Assembly: GCA_905250885.1 (NCBI GenBank)
Contig: CAJNOQ010002378.1
Span: 1 to 24,676, forward strand
DNA: 24,676 nucleotides
Source: Didymodactylos carnosus
Taxonomy: Eukaryota; Rotifera; Eurotatoria; Philodinida; Philodinidae
Direction: 5' to 3'
Shown: one piece after another, positions 1 through 10,811 of the stretch
Layout: every line of letters begins with the position of its first letter
Position numbering within the stretch: position 1 is the first letter of the stretch
The notes under the pieces: generated by a model
The model's input: only the letters and a program-made list of their open reading frames with translations
Databases searched by the model: none
What the model was told of the DNA's origin: nothing
Translations under genes and position numbers: made by a program

Positions 1-186
1 ATGCAAAGAATGAATAAAATGAAGAAAGAAAGAAACATTTAATATATCTTTTTCTCGGTTCATTCCCAAACTGTGCACACTTTCAGCCACCCACTCACCG
101 CCTTTGAAGACTCTTTGATCTCATTTTACTTTTAATTAATCGAAATAAACTTTGGATAGTATTTAAGCACACTCGAACATGTTAAA

Positions 187-742
187 GATTGAAGAAAGAC
201 ACAACACCGGCTCCTATATTTCGCAATGTTTATTAAAAACTGGTCGAAAGCTATTTTGTATGAAAAGTTCAAACTAGCATCATCAACGATTAGAGCACAT
301 CAAAATGTACTAGAAAATATCTAGCAGACAAAAGCAGACCTTATTTCGGTGGAGTTAAAAGGGCTAGAACAAATCACAACTTGAAACAGGCGCCAAATGA
401 ACAAACTGATGCCAAATCAAGATAAATCGATCTTAAATTCTCTTTGCTGCTTAAAGCTACCTATGACTGATCTACATGCTGCTGCAAAGATAGATTTAGT
501 TTCACAAATAATTTCACTGATTTGGTGCCAGTTTGTTCATTTAGCGCCTGTTTCAAGTTGTGATTTGTTCTAGCCTTTTAACTCCACCGAAATGAGGTCT
601 GCTCGATATTCTTTAATACATTTTGATGTGCTCTAATCGTTGAGGATGCTAATTTAAATTTTTCATACAAAACAGCTTTCGACTTTGTATTTTTTAACAC
701 ACATTGGGAAAGAGGCGACAGGTGTTTCATCTTTCTTCAGTC
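187..742. repeat. Large inverted-repeat (foldback/MITE-like) element
   Basis: Arms 187-421 and 517-742 are reverse complements with scattered mismatches around a ~95-bp spacer. Matching stretches include the one starting GTCGAAAGCT at 243 and its complement ending at 681, and a 30-base stretch in the AACTTGAAACAGGCG region. The left arm has ~10 extra bases near 328-340, where GCAGAC is duplicated. No protein is encoded. Divergence between arms suggests an old insertion; the exact ends and any target duplication are unclear. Confidence 0.85.
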
Positions 743-1013
743 TAATCCATTTAGACTGTTATCACAGACTCATGATTCGCCATGATTCGATATTTATTTG
801 TAAAATCAAACAGAATTACTATTCGATTATTGTTAGTCGAAGAAATCATTCTTGTGTTGGCGTAAAATTACGAACGAAATTGAAACTTTATAAAACAGGA
901 AAAAACGAATTTTTGTTTTTCGTTTAAAGGTATTTTCTAACCGGTTTCTTTTTAAAGAAACTCGCGCAATCAAACAACAAGGAAAAAATGACGAGTGGAT
1001 GCATTTTGCATAT

Positions 1014-1753
1014 AACGACTGGTCCAGATTATGTTACCGCCCTTTGTAAGGCTCGTTTACGGCGTTACGGTTTTTCAAAAAATGTCGTTTAATACTAAGA
1101 GATAGAGAATTGGGAATAGGTTTTAGTCATATATTTTTTGATATAAATATTTGTGCATTAGAAACGCTGTTAGTCACAAAAATCTGAGTAGCTCAGCACT
1201 TTATATAGAATAAAGTGTATTGTTTAGTAGTAAAACTAGTGCTGTTGCACGATTCAAACAAGACATTAGAAACTAGAATCCGGTCTAAATATCTTAGGCA
1301 CAAAGTCAAATTTTTGGACGATGTATAAGATCATAGAAATCGATTACAAAATATGCCTCTGTATCAGGCTTTTGGCACCATGTCATTGTATAAATAAAAA
1401 TCGCATTTATTATCACAGATAGTAAATCCATGGAAGAATGGCATCTGCTAGACTCTGAAATTCTGCATCTGCTCATAATAAAAAAAAGAAATTTTTCTTT
1501 GTTAATTTTATTTTTTTAGACACCGCCAAAAATCAGTATCATTTCATGCGCCGAAGATGGTTTTTAATATTTTGAAGATTATTAATTCAGGCTTTCAGCG
1601 TTTCTAATGCTGTAGACAAAAGAAAAATATTTATTTCAAAAAGAATATTTGACTAAAATCTACTCCCAATTCTATATCTTTTAGTACCCAAACAAAATTT
1701 TCTGATCAAGCTTAGCGTGATAAACGAGCCTTGCAAACCTAGACCATCCGTTA
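1014..1753. repeat. Inverted-repeat element with ~155-bp arms
   Basis: The arm at about 1014-1169 is the imperfect reverse complement of about 1596-1753. Shared stretches include GCATTAGAAACGCTG (1155) and AAGGCTCGTTTA (near 1048). The ~425-bp interior shows no coding potential. The right terminus, read inward, carries TTTAACGGATGGTC, which resembles the terminus of the 983-bp foldback at 16754-17736, so the two may belong to one family. Confidence 0.75.
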
Positions 1754-1898
1754 AAGCTTGACATCTTTTGCTAACCAACAAAATATACGCAAATGCTAGC
1801 CGAAGTAGATAGACAGTACACTTTAGCATTAGCGAATCCGAAATTTAATTAACGGCAATTATCTTGCGCAACATGGATCGGTCATTTAATAGAAAAAA

Positions 1899-2203
1899 CC
1901 CAAGTAAACATCACCTGTGAGAAAAATCTAGATACATTCCGTCTGTAATCGGGCGATACACGACTAACTGCCATCTATATTACTAGTTGAATAAGGGACT
2001 TTTAACTAGATGTGTCTACATATGCAACTAGCAATAGTTAAATCAATCGATTATCGGGTGATAAATCGATATTTGCAACTAGAAAAAATCTAGTAATCGC
2101 CCGATTAGTAGATTTCCACTGTTGTTACCCAATAGTTTCAATAAAGTAAAATTCTAGTGATCTAGATGAATCGGGCGATACTAGATTTTCTTTGACGCTT
2201 GGG
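1899..2203. mobile_element. Short non-autonomous DNA element (MITE-like)
   Basis: Both ends begin CCCAAG reading inward (1899 on +, 2203 on -), followed after a variable gap by AAAATCTAG. The interior carries the motif TCGGGYGAT four times: 1949, 2054 and 2171 forward, and about 2096 inverted. This repeated subterminal motif is typical of MITEs. No open frame is present, and the family and target duplication are not identified. Confidence 0.5.
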
Positions 2204-2470
2204 AAACTTATTTATCTTTTTGCCGTGCAAGATCATTTCTTATGACTTTTTTTTGTCACTACTTAATTCATTCAAACTTCTTCACTTTACTAAAACAGAA
2301 ATTTTATTTTTTTTGAAAAAGAACACACAAAGAATGTCTAGTTTACCACTAATATATTCTAGTGAACCATTTAAGCGAATACTATTTACTAATTATCATT
2401 TGTTTAAGCTGTACATGTAATATCTTCATATTACCTATCTGTTAATCACATAGATACCTGTAATAAATGA

Positions 2471-3589
2471 TTAAATATTTGCAGTAGATTTTAATTTTTT
2501 TCTTGGATTTTTTAGAGAACATTTTGTTGATTGGATATTCGACATTGTACCATATATTTTCAAACTATTGTCTTCAAAAGATGTTGTGTAGAAATAAATT
2601 GAATTATGTTTAGAATCCATTTCGAGATTAAAAAAACATTGTTTTTCCTTTTGCCAAAATGTGGTAGAAAATGATTCTAAAATTCGTTTAGGTTCTAATG
2701 CTTGTTTGTTGATATCAATAGTAAAAAAACAATTAAATTCTGTCAATGTTGGTCTTGTTTTAAACATATTTTCCCATAATTGACCATTCACAAAACCTTT
2801 TATATCAGTCCAGAGAATAATAGATAAATATGTTAATGACGGTAGACCATAGAGAAGTGTAACAATGTTAATAGCTGATGCTTCATGTTTACGAATTGTT
2901 GCTTTTAATTGAAAATATTTCACATTAGATAATGCTTGCCTATGTTTGAGTGGACAAAAGAAATTAGACCAGTGATAAATATCAACGTTTAAACGTTGAA
3001 TATTCGGGACAATTTCAAATAATGCGAAAAGATCGTTGATATTCGCCAATTCTAGTGTCAAATCAAGTAAAAATGGATTAAAGAGTTGGCAATGGTCTCT
3101 GAAGTTAAAACGATTTATACTTTTTATTGATATTTTTGTTAATAATTTGTGTCGATTTGAAAATATAGAATTTTCCAGCTGGCTCGGCATATTAATCATG
3201 CAGTCAATATTTAAATCACGTAAACCTCCAATTTGTAATAGAATCAATTCAAAATCATAAAATAGATCGTACTGACTTTGAGATTCATATTTAAATAAAT
3301 CAAATTGCTTTTTAATATTAGAGATCGATTTAATTTTGTTACATTGAATAAATTGATCACGAATCGTTAACGAGTGTATATTATTCTTTTCTAATGGTAA
3401 TAATTTCTTAAAAAATATATTTACTTGTGTAAATGACGTAGATGAGAGACAAATGTGCTGTCGATACTGTGTAATTGTACAATTAATACGATAATTGAGA
3501 TCATAAAATGATGTTAAAACATCAATTGTATTAAGATAACTGCAGATAAGCAACAAAATTTCATCAGGAAGATCTTCAATTATCGCCAT
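2471..3589 (-). CDS. F-box protein, single exon, 372 aa
   Basis: The protein opens with an F-box: residues about 4-45 contain EDLPDEILLLICSYL and then the second helix region INCTITQYRQH. The remaining ~320 residues are leucine/isoleucine-rich with an irregular LRR-like rhythm (for example LPSLTYLSIILW), as in the large bdelloid F-box families. By family knowledge the F-box would bind Skp1 in an SCF ubiquitin ligase and the C-terminal part would pick a substrate. The frame is intact from the ATG at 3589 to a TAA at 2471-2473. The F-box sits at the very N-terminus, so this start is natural. An 18-base TA run (3651-3668) lies ~60 bp upstream. No introns are needed. Substrate unknown. Confidence 0.85.
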   Translation of the reverse strand: MAIIEDLPDEILLLICSYLNTIDVLTSFYDLNYRINCTITQYRQHICLSSTSFTQVNIFFKKLLPLEKNNIHSLTIRDQFIQCNKIKSISNIKKQFDLFKYESQSQYDLFYDFELILLQIGGLRDLNIDCMINMPSQLENSIFSNRHKLLTKISIKSINRFNFRDHCQLFNPFLLDLTLELANINDLFALFEIVPNIQRLNVDIYHWSNFFCPLKHRQALSNVKYFQLKATIRKHEASAINIVTLLYGLPSLTYLSIILWTDIKGFVNGQLWENMFKTRPTLTEFNCFFTIDINKQALEPKRILESFSTTFWQKEKQCFFNLEMDSKHNSIYFYTTSFEDNSLKIYGTMSNIQSTKCSLKNPRKKLKSTANI

Positions 3590-4655
3590 GTTACAATGCC
3601 AAATAATAACATGCTAAAAGTTCATTTTAAATATGTTTGAGCGAAATCATTATATATATATATATATACGAGTAAGTCATCGTAGTGGGAATTGCACAAG
3701 TGAAGCATAATATTGTACCTCCTACTTAAAAATGTTACTTCACCTGTATAAAGCGCTTGCAGTCTAAACAATAGTTGTAGTTAAAAAAATTAACGATGCG
3801 TAGGTCTCGGTAAGGTAAGAGACATACTATTTATTACTTTGAGGTATGTGTAGGTGGTAGAAAAAGAAAAGAAGTTGAATTTTTTTTCTTTCTTTCTGCA
3901 TGCATTGACCAATAAGCACCTAAGTCTGATTAATTGAATCAGCGTCTCAGTTTTGTCAGCTCTGAATCAGACTATGAATCAGCATTCTACTCTTAAAGCT
4001 GATTACTCATAAAACTTTTCTTCCGTTACTTCTCCTTTCGGTCGATTTGCTAATAAACAACCTAATTAGTACTTTCGGGAAACATTCGGTTTTTTTTTCA
4101 CGCATCTCTCAGGAACACCTTTTTCTGTTAAGTTCTATGTATAGTATACAGCACATCTGCCGTCGAGAATTCTATTTTAATTTTGTTTTTTTTAGATTAT
4201 AACAGCTATATCTTCACTATATAATGACTAAAATGAAGTAAAGATGGTCAGCGAATCATCCAGCGATGATCCTTATTTCTGATAGTGTAATTTCTGAAAA
4301 GCGAAGAAGTTGTTTGTTTGAATTTATTTGCTGTCTTATCGAGCGTTTAATGAGAGATCTCTGACGGGACTTGTTTTTTTAAATGTCTGTTGATCACAAA
4401 GTCTATTTAGTTTAAACTTTTATATTTAAAATTAGAAAAAATAACTAGTATAGATAAAAATATTTCTACCTTTAGTACAGAGATCGTTATGTCAGATTAT
4501 AGCTTTCACTTCACAGTACATTAATGCTTTATGTAAATCCAGGAGCAACGAAAGTATGTGTGGAACTCGCCTTTGCATGAATTTGCAGTAAACCTTATCT
4601 AGTGTTTATGATACAATTCATTTTAAGTAATATGTTATTACCGAATCAGAGGAGT
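3590..4655. other. Intergenic region, no gene seen
   Basis: AT-rich with many stop codons in all frames. It holds the (TA)9 run at 3651-3668 and pyrimidine tracts (3880-3897, 4088-4099). I see no coding segment, RNA gene or clear repeat pair. Confidence 0.6.
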
Positions 4656-5024
4656 TTAAAGTTGATAATTTTTTTCAAGATAACAGAATTCAGATGTTTC
4701 AGAGCTTTTCGTAAAAATTGCAGGTATTTCACACCAAAATGTTAAAGCTGCAGGTATTTCACACCAAAATGCTAAAGCTGCAGGAAATGAAGTTGAATAT
4801 GCGAGTTCATGATGAGGAATAATTCTGATATTCGGTGGTGTTTCCGTTAAGCTATGAATCGGTCCATGCACGACATTGAGTGGTTCACTATCTCCAAGAT
4901 ATGAACCAAATTTCACGTTCAACGCTTGCACAAATTGAAGAAACATCTGCGGTGATTCCACTGGAAAACCACGAAATAGAACTGCACCATGTTTAGATAA
5001 AAGTTGCATAATATTTTGATAGTT
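4656..5024 (-). pseudogene. TauD/TfdA-like dioxygenase fragment
   Basis: About 85 residues match the N-terminal half of the TauD/TfdA (clavaminate synthase-like) Fe(II)/2-oxoglutarate dioxygenases: HGAVLFRGFPV, then RIIPHHELAY with the HxE metal-binding pair, then AFWCEIPA. Homology stops before the GGET motif and the distal histidine, so the fragment cannot be a working enzyme. A 30-bp tandem duplication (4720-4749 and 4750-4779) repeats the ten residues around FWCEIPA at the break. Upstream the family-like frame runs only to a stop at 5025-5027. Bdelloids carry many such genes of bacterial or fungal origin, so horizontal ancestry is plausible but not shown here. Clear decayed fragment. Confidence 0.75.
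4720..4779. repeat. 30-bp tandem duplication
   Basis: Two head-to-tail copies (4720-4749, 4750-4779) differ at one base (T/C at 4742/4772) and are followed by the first five bases of a third. The near identity implies a recent event inside the dioxygenase fragment. Confidence 0.9.
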
Positions 5025-5096
5025 TTATTATTTTGACAGTTGCTGCCTAACTGATAATAGACGATGGATCATTGTTAATTATATTGTCAAAGAACT

Positions 5097-5233
5097 TCAT
5101 GTTTATTCTAGAGCGAATCGGCGTCTTTCCGCACGAGGTTCATGTTTTTTCCGGAGGGAATCGGTGATCCTCCACAACAACGTCATGTGCTTTCCTGAAG
5201 AAACCGGTGTTTCTCCACCAGAAGCTCATGTTG
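5097..5233. repeat. 43-bp tandem repeat, three diverged copies
   Basis: Units start at TCATGT: 5097-5139, 5140-5182 and 5183-5225, each exactly 43 bp, with a partial fourth to about 5233. Units share the layout TCATGT, then pyrimidines, then GAATCGG or AAACCGG, then a TCC-rich end, but differ at many positions. Every frame hits stops or loses pattern, so a coding role is doubtful. Confidence 0.75.
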
Positions 5234-5239
5234 GTATAA

Positions 5240-7600
5240 ACTTTATTTAAAAAAGAAAATCTTAATACAGATCGAAATCGCGATCCAGTGGATCACATTG
5301 TATCAATCTGCAAAAGAGTCTTAATGAGCGGATGAGTATAAAAGTTAACAAAAGACATACAAAAATGAACGGAAAATTGGAGAGAGGAAGAAAAAGATTG
5401 ATCATCAGTTGCAGAGGAATATGATTAAGGAAGAGAATATGATAAGAGATGTTAAACAGTAGAGTAGTGGTGGTGATCAGATGACCCTGCGGACAAAGAC
5501 TGAGAGAGGCTTCTAATTAATTCGTACAGATATGAGATAGGAATGCATCAGCTTCGGAATCAAAATACAGCAACTCAGGTAAGACACATTAAAAGCGTTT
5601 AGTTTCCGAGATAAAATCACATATACGGTCATAAACAAAGAGAAATGCCTTTTTATATGAAATAATATTCAAGAGAATAGTATCCAAATCTAGTTTGATG
5701 CCCGCATTATGGAATTTTGAGAATAAAATATTTCGCGCATGATTATAATGAGGGCATTTAAGGAAAAAGTGTTTCGTGTCCTCAACTACTTGAACGGAGG
5801 GTGATAAAACTAAGCAGTTTTCGCAAAGATTTTCGGAGACAAGTTTATGCTGCTTTAGATGATGGTTTAATGCAGAGAAATCGACTCTTAGTCGACAAAA
5901 TAGCGCATCAATTCTCCGATTCAGCAGACAGGGTAATTTGCTTGCAGGAGGTAACATTTGGTTTTTAACGTCTATGCGGAATTTATAAGGTTTCGATTTA
6001 TTTTGAAAGTCAGGTCTTTGTGAAAGTAGTTCGATCCATTCTTTAATAGCAGTTGGAAAGAAAGGATTCTGGAAGAAAACACTCTTATTTCTATAATCAT
6101 ACAGTTGCTGGCTGCTGTTGTTTCTTAACGAATATTTCGTGTTCTTTGGTTCGGTAAACTTAAAGTATTGATTAGGTGTCCTAATTAGGCCAAAGTAATA
6201 CTTAAAAAATATACGCAATTGAGCGCAGCACGATTGAGATTCCATTTAACAAGGCGCATATAATTATGAGTTGAATTAACTTTGCTGATAACGTAGTCCA
6301 CATGGGAATTCCAAGAGAGATTAGAAGCAAAAAATAGTCCAAGATGCTTATGGAGCGTTACTTCCTTAACCGGTTGCTGTTGGATTATTAGCAGAGGAAA
6401 AGAATTCGAAGTAATTGCTCGTTTTGAGAATAGCTGAGCCTCACATTTATCAATATTTAAATAAATGTGCCATATTACACACCACTGTAATATCTTTTCA
6501 GGATCTCTATTTAATACATCTGTAGAGTGTTGAAGAGTTGAGCCATAGTGAAAAGGAGTAGCATCAGCAGTATAAAGTTTATAGAAGGACTGAAGATTTT
6601 GGCGTAAGTCATCAATATAAATAAGAAAAAGCAGTGGACCCAGGGGCCCTGAAGAACCCCGCAATTTATCTCTAAGACATCAGAAGCAAAACCGTCTATT
6701 ACTGCCCTAATCTTTCGGCTCTTTAGGTAATTCTCTATCCAACTTACAACCTGTTCACCTTTTTGTCGAAGTTTAAAAATAAGACCTCTGTGCCACACCG
6801 AATCAAATGCTCTAGAAAGTCAAGAAAAGTTGCCCGCACAAAACCAACCTCTTCTAAACCTTCATGAATGTAATGTATTAGGCTAAGTAGTTGGTTTACG
6901 CAAGAATCCCGTTTCACGAAACCAGATTGATGAGCAGAAATAAGTTTATTGGAAAAGAGATAATTATAAAGTGAAAATTACCCTTTCCATCGTTTAACCT
7001 ATAACCGGCAACAGTGTAATTGGTCGATAATTTTCTACTTCATGTGTGTTACGTTTGTTGAAAATTGGGGTAATGTTGCCTATTTTCAGAACATCAGGGA
7101 AAACAGAAAGCTCTAAACTAGAATTTATCAGATCACAGATGATAGGTGCTAGGACGCGTGTAGATTCTTTAGTTATTGTTGCAGTTAAACCCTCAGCAAC
7201 TGCCTTATTTGGCTCGATTTTATTCATGACTTTCATTACATCTACAGGTGAAACGGTTACAGATGACATTCTAACTGCAGTTGTAAAGTGGAAGGTTTTT
7301 ATTTATTTGGGTTGGAGACATAATACAGGTAGAAGCAAAATAGTTATTAAAAAGCCTCGCCTTCTCTTTAGAATCATCAGTATCTAGACCATTTAGTGTA
7401 CTGATCGACGGTATAACGCTTGTCTTATTTCTACACAAGACCTTATTTACTAGTGCCTACCAGGCTTTGCTTGAGGAAGAAATTTTCGCGGATATTTTCT
7501 TGTAGAACTGGTTTTTAACCACAATACATGCATTCTCAAATTCATCTATACCATAAGGCTTTTCTTCAAGAGAAAAAGCCAGAAGCCAAAACAAATTCAG
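5240..7600 (-). mobile_element. Degenerate non-LTR (LINE) retrotransposon, 5'-truncated
   Basis: The segment reads on the minus strand. Coding remnants of a LINE polyprotein run from about 7590 to 5589. They are followed by ~340 bp of non-coding sequence that is probably the 3' UTR; its end near 5240 is a guess, as no clear tail was found. The endonuclease half is missing, the usual result of incomplete target-primed reverse transcription. The domain style (RT then a C-terminal Cys/His knuckle) suits the Jockey/CR1/I-like superfamilies; the clade is not decided. Confidence 0.7.
5589..7590 (-). pseudogene. LINE reverse transcriptase remnant, frameshifted
   Basis: Successive pieces in shifting frames follow the order of a LINE RT. 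First is a pre-RT segment (7590-7265) with a stop at 7457-7459. Next come the fingers with NITPIF and NYRPITLLPV (7269-6994), then a stretch with HQSGFVKRDS (about 6960-6840). Motif A, FLDF/AFDSVWH, is split by a frameshift near 6820. Motif B with its GPLGPLLFLIYIDDL tail is split near 6660. Motif C near 6565 reads YTADAT where YADDT is expected, so one catalytic aspartate is lost. A thumb region follows (6500-6190). The last piece (6245-5589) has a C-x2-C...H...C knuckle near 5820-5745. With several frameshifts and a broken active site it cannot make a working enzyme. Confidence 0.9.
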
Positions 7601-9108
7601 GATTTTACTAGTAACTATCTCAAATAACCTTAAAGAGACTTTCTTCTCAAAGATGAAAATTACTCATAAAATAAAAACGTTTTAAAGCTATGCCTTTTCA
7701 TACAGTTTAACCTTCCAAAAAAAACAGAACGTTATTGCGTGGAATTTTTTTTCTAGGTCGGTGAGATCAGTCTATCGGTTTTTTTTTCGATAATACTCTC
7801 ACGAGGAAACTGCAGTTTTTATCCGAAATGGATTAAAGTTTCGAGTGAAAGTAATTTTTATCTGCCATATTGTTTCTCGCACCGAAAAATGCAAAAAACC
7901 AGCGCAAACCAAAAACGATTTTCCAGAGATCTCTTAAGAGGTAGTGCACGATATGGACGAACAAAGTTGCGCAATGAGCTGTCACAGATTTTTCTCAAAT
8001 TATCAGAACAGATAGAGAAATGTGTCCTGAACATTTTTGTCTTTTGACATTTTTTTTCAAAATGCTTTCCCTTCCCGCTAGAGCGCTTGCAAAAAATGTC
8101 ATAAAATACGGAAAAAAAGCGATTTTCCAGTCGAAAATTTTGCTTATGCTATAACTCCGTCAAATCAAATGCTAATGAGCTTAAAATTTTACCAGAGCTG
8201 TCTTGTTATGAGTACTACCTAAGATAAAAATTTGAACTTGTTTGAGTTAAGCGTTCTCTAGAAATAGTTTATTCGTTAGACATAGACAAAACGTCATCGG
8301 CCGTTTTGCAAAGAGGTTTTTGCAACTGAAGATGGTCCGTTTGAAGGGTTCTCTACGGTTTCGTGAAGTAGGCCCAGAGTACTACCATGAACCGTCATCG
8401 AATTTTTGGGGAAATGACGGAAAACACTCGGGAGCCTCTTGTCAAAAACGTCCACATCACCTCGGAAAAACCTGAAATTTTCTTTTGAAATCCGTTGAAT
8501 TATACACCATTCGACGCAGATTTTCGCTAAAGATTCGACAAAACTGTCATTGAAAATAAGTCTCAACTTATTTGAGACTGCTTAAGCCAATAAAATGCAG
8601 AGAAAAATAAAACGTAGAATAAAGCATCAAAATCTGTTACAATAACGACATCGTCATGTGCTCTACAGAATTTCACTCTCTCTAGAATCGATACTATCTG
8701 TCCGCAATGAACGATAAAACCTGTGGATCGATAACGGCAGTAGAACAGTAACGCTAGAACGGCAGCGGTAGTACCGGTTACGGTAAACCGGTAAACTACC
8801 GCTACCGTTGCATGCCTACACATTTTATGTTGTTTTTCTCCTTTATATAGACAATACACTTAAACATCGAATAACAAACAGAACAAAAGTTATTCTAAAT
8901 TTAGTTTCTTTTATACAAACGCCTCAAAGTTCAAATCAAGCAAAAACGGTTATGAACTGTTATTGTTATGTTATGTCATTAAAACTCGTTTCAACATATC
9001 GTTGTCCGGAGCGTAAGGTTTATTGAATATCAGTATGCCGGTGTCTTCGAATATTAGAGTTTGTCGACTACAGACATCGATATGTTGAAATATCCAAAAG
9101 TCTAATGG
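7600..9108. other. Gene-poor region of decayed repeats
   Basis: No convincing gene; the short open frames lack coding character. It contains an imperfect palindrome of GGTA/TACC motifs at 8765-8802 and a degenerate block at about 8470-8550 (core ACACCATTCGACGCAG at 8504) that recurs near 11900-11990 and 12240-12300. These look like remnants of old non-coding repeat families. Confidence 0.5.
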
Positions 9109-9200
9109 GCCCGTGTAACTCAGTTGGTTAGAGTGCTGTACTTATAAACAGTAACAGTTAAGTAATGCAGAAGCCGGCAGTTCGAACCTGCCCTCGGGCA
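9109..9200 (+). tRNA. tRNA-Ile (anticodon UAU) with 18-nt intron
   Basis: A full cloverleaf can be drawn. Acceptor 9109-9115 pairs with 9193-9199 (one T-T mismatch). The D arm is ACTC/GAGT with loop AGTTGGTTA. The anticodon stem 9136-9140 pairs with 9166-9170 (one G-U). The T arm is GGCAG-TTCGAAC-CTGCC. Anticodon TAT lies at 9143-9145. The 18-nt intron (9147-9164) follows base 37, the canonical place, as in the intron-bearing tRNA-Ile(UAU) genes of animals. Discriminator A is 9200. It reads AUA codons. CCA follows in the DNA (9201-9203), unusual for a eukaryote and probably chance. A T6 run (9207-9212) would end RNA polymerase III transcription. A/B boxes are present. Confidence 0.88.
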
Positions 9201-9212
9201 CCAAACTTTTTT

Positions 9213-9820
9213 GCTTGACAGAACATTTTTTGCGGCTTGCTCGAGGTTTTTTTCCAAAAATTTCTTTCATTTGGCTGGTGGAAAAAAGTTTTTTCAATTA
9301 TTGTGTGTGGGGGTTGTTGAAGGGATCATCCGTGCTCGGATCACCTATCTGCACAGTTTTTTGTAGATCCACCGAAAAAACTCGTACAATATACAGCGAA
9401 ACATTTGTAGAGATATTCTTCAGTTATATAAACAATATAAACCACTTTTTTCGTCAATAATTGTTTTGTAGAAAACTGAATGAAAAACATGCTTATTAGC
9501 TTAGTTTTTTCATAGAAAAAATTATTATGACTAGAAAGAGAAAGTAATGAGTTGTACATGAAGTTAAATTCCAAACTTTCGATCATTTTAAGATTTGTCA
9601 CGTGAAATTGCATCTGAAAGACGATAAAAGTGATGTTTTAACCTTTTTGCAAATAATAAAGCAACAAAAATAGAAACGCATCCACTTTCTTTTATTTTAA
9701 TTTTAACAGCTTCTGGCAGTCAAAACAAATATGCGTCTTATTAAGTTACCACTATATTAGAAATTATACAATTCCAGAGTAGTCAGACTGCAGTTCTCTT
9801 TGTAGGTCCAACAAAAAGTG
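9213..9820. other. Intergenic spacer upstream of secreted-protein gene
   Basis: No coding segment is visible. Just before the next gene, CAGTTCTCTTTGTAG (9791-9805) is a good 3' splice site with no matching upstream exon. Bdelloids use spliced-leader trans-splicing, so it may be the trans-splice acceptor placing the leader 15 nt before the ATG at 9821 (inference). Confidence 0.4.
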
Positions 9821-10811
9821 ATGAAGTTATTATTGGGTTTATTCTTATTAGTAGTTTTAAATTATAGTTTATGTACAAATATATTTTTGAATCCTGTTCT
9901 TCCAGCCAATAGAAGTCAAGTCGTTTGCTATTTTGGTAATAACTTGACTTATTCTCCACTCGTTCAAGGTAATGATTTGTGTTATATTGAACAGTATAGT
10001 GGTACTGCTGATAATTTTTACATCCAGTCAAATTCACGAAAACAGAAGGTATTAAATCGTTGTACAGGATTTTCAACCAATCAAACTGATATTGGTTACG
10101 GAACATGCACTCGACTTCCCTATGAAACGTATTCAAGTATGTCACTTTGCATTTGTTCAACATTTGGTTGTAACAGAAATTTAGCTACATGCCAAACGGC
10201 TGTCAATGCAGCTTCACCACGACCTGCTCCATTGCCGTTGGTGGTTACTAGTTTCACACAGATTATTTTGTGTGCTGAAACTAACTTCGTTCATTGGGTA
10301 TCATGTCAACAAACACCATATATAAATTTTACACTGTGCATCCAATGCCGTCATGTGTATGCGGCAATTGTCATATCCTTACGGGCCATATACTCAGATT
10401 GGTTATATAAATGAAGAATCAAGTTATCAAGCTGTTCAAATTCTTATGTTACTTACATTGAATAATAGCGTATTTGATCAAAATTCACAAAGTGCCATTG
10501 TCCAATATTCGTGGAGTAATGCTACATATGCAGATTCCTATTGTCTGTGTACATCAAGTTATTGTAATCAAAATTTTCAAACATGTGCTCCCAATTTAAC
10601 AAATTATATTCGTTTATGGACAATACAACAAAGTTACACAGGAACAATTCTAACAACAGTAGCAATGACAACAACATCAGCAATTCTAACAACTACAGTT
10701 AACAATGGGAAACAAACACATTCGGAAATATTTCTATTTCAGTTCATTACATACATTCTCTTTTTTCATTATAATCATTTAATCGAATCATCACAAAGAA
10801 CACAGTTTTAA
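9821..10811 (+). CDS. Secreted cysteine-rich protein with two related domains
   Basis: I do not recognise a named family. From the ATG at 9821 there is a clear signal peptide (MKLLLGLFLLVVLNYSLC), preferred over the in-frame GTG just upstream. Two extracellular segments follow, each ending in the same knot: CICSTFGCNRNLATC (near 10149-10193) and CLCTSSYCNQNFQTC (near 10542-10586). The C-x-C...C-N...C pattern recalls Ly6/uPAR-like or nematode ET-module small disulfide domains. NxT/NxS glycosylation sites are frequent. A Thr-rich linker and one hydrophobic stretch (IFLFQFITYILFF) near the C-terminus suggest membrane attachment. The frame changes between about 10330 and 10400. Either one indel has broken the gene, or a short intron ending at CTCAG (about 10400) removes the gap. 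Role likely at the cell surface or outside; ligand unknown. Confidence 0.7.

Noticed and set aside
685..927. 80-codon open frame on +
   Set aside because: Overlaps the right arm of the inverted repeat, begins without ATG, and has no protein-like pattern.
2199..2420. 73-codon open frame on +
   Set aside because: AT-driven Phe/Leu-rich composition, overlaps the MITE end, no motif.
8294..8859. Two short minus-strand frames
   Set aside because: They lie in decayed repeat DNA, have no recognisable domain, and start in or run through the palindrome near 8765.
9300..9320. GTGTGTGGGGGTTG as telomere-like sequence
   Set aside because: Single short G/T stretch, not an array.
9783..10163. Minus-strand frame under the secreted-protein gene
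   Set aside because: Antisense shadow; the plus strand has the signal peptide and cysteine pattern.
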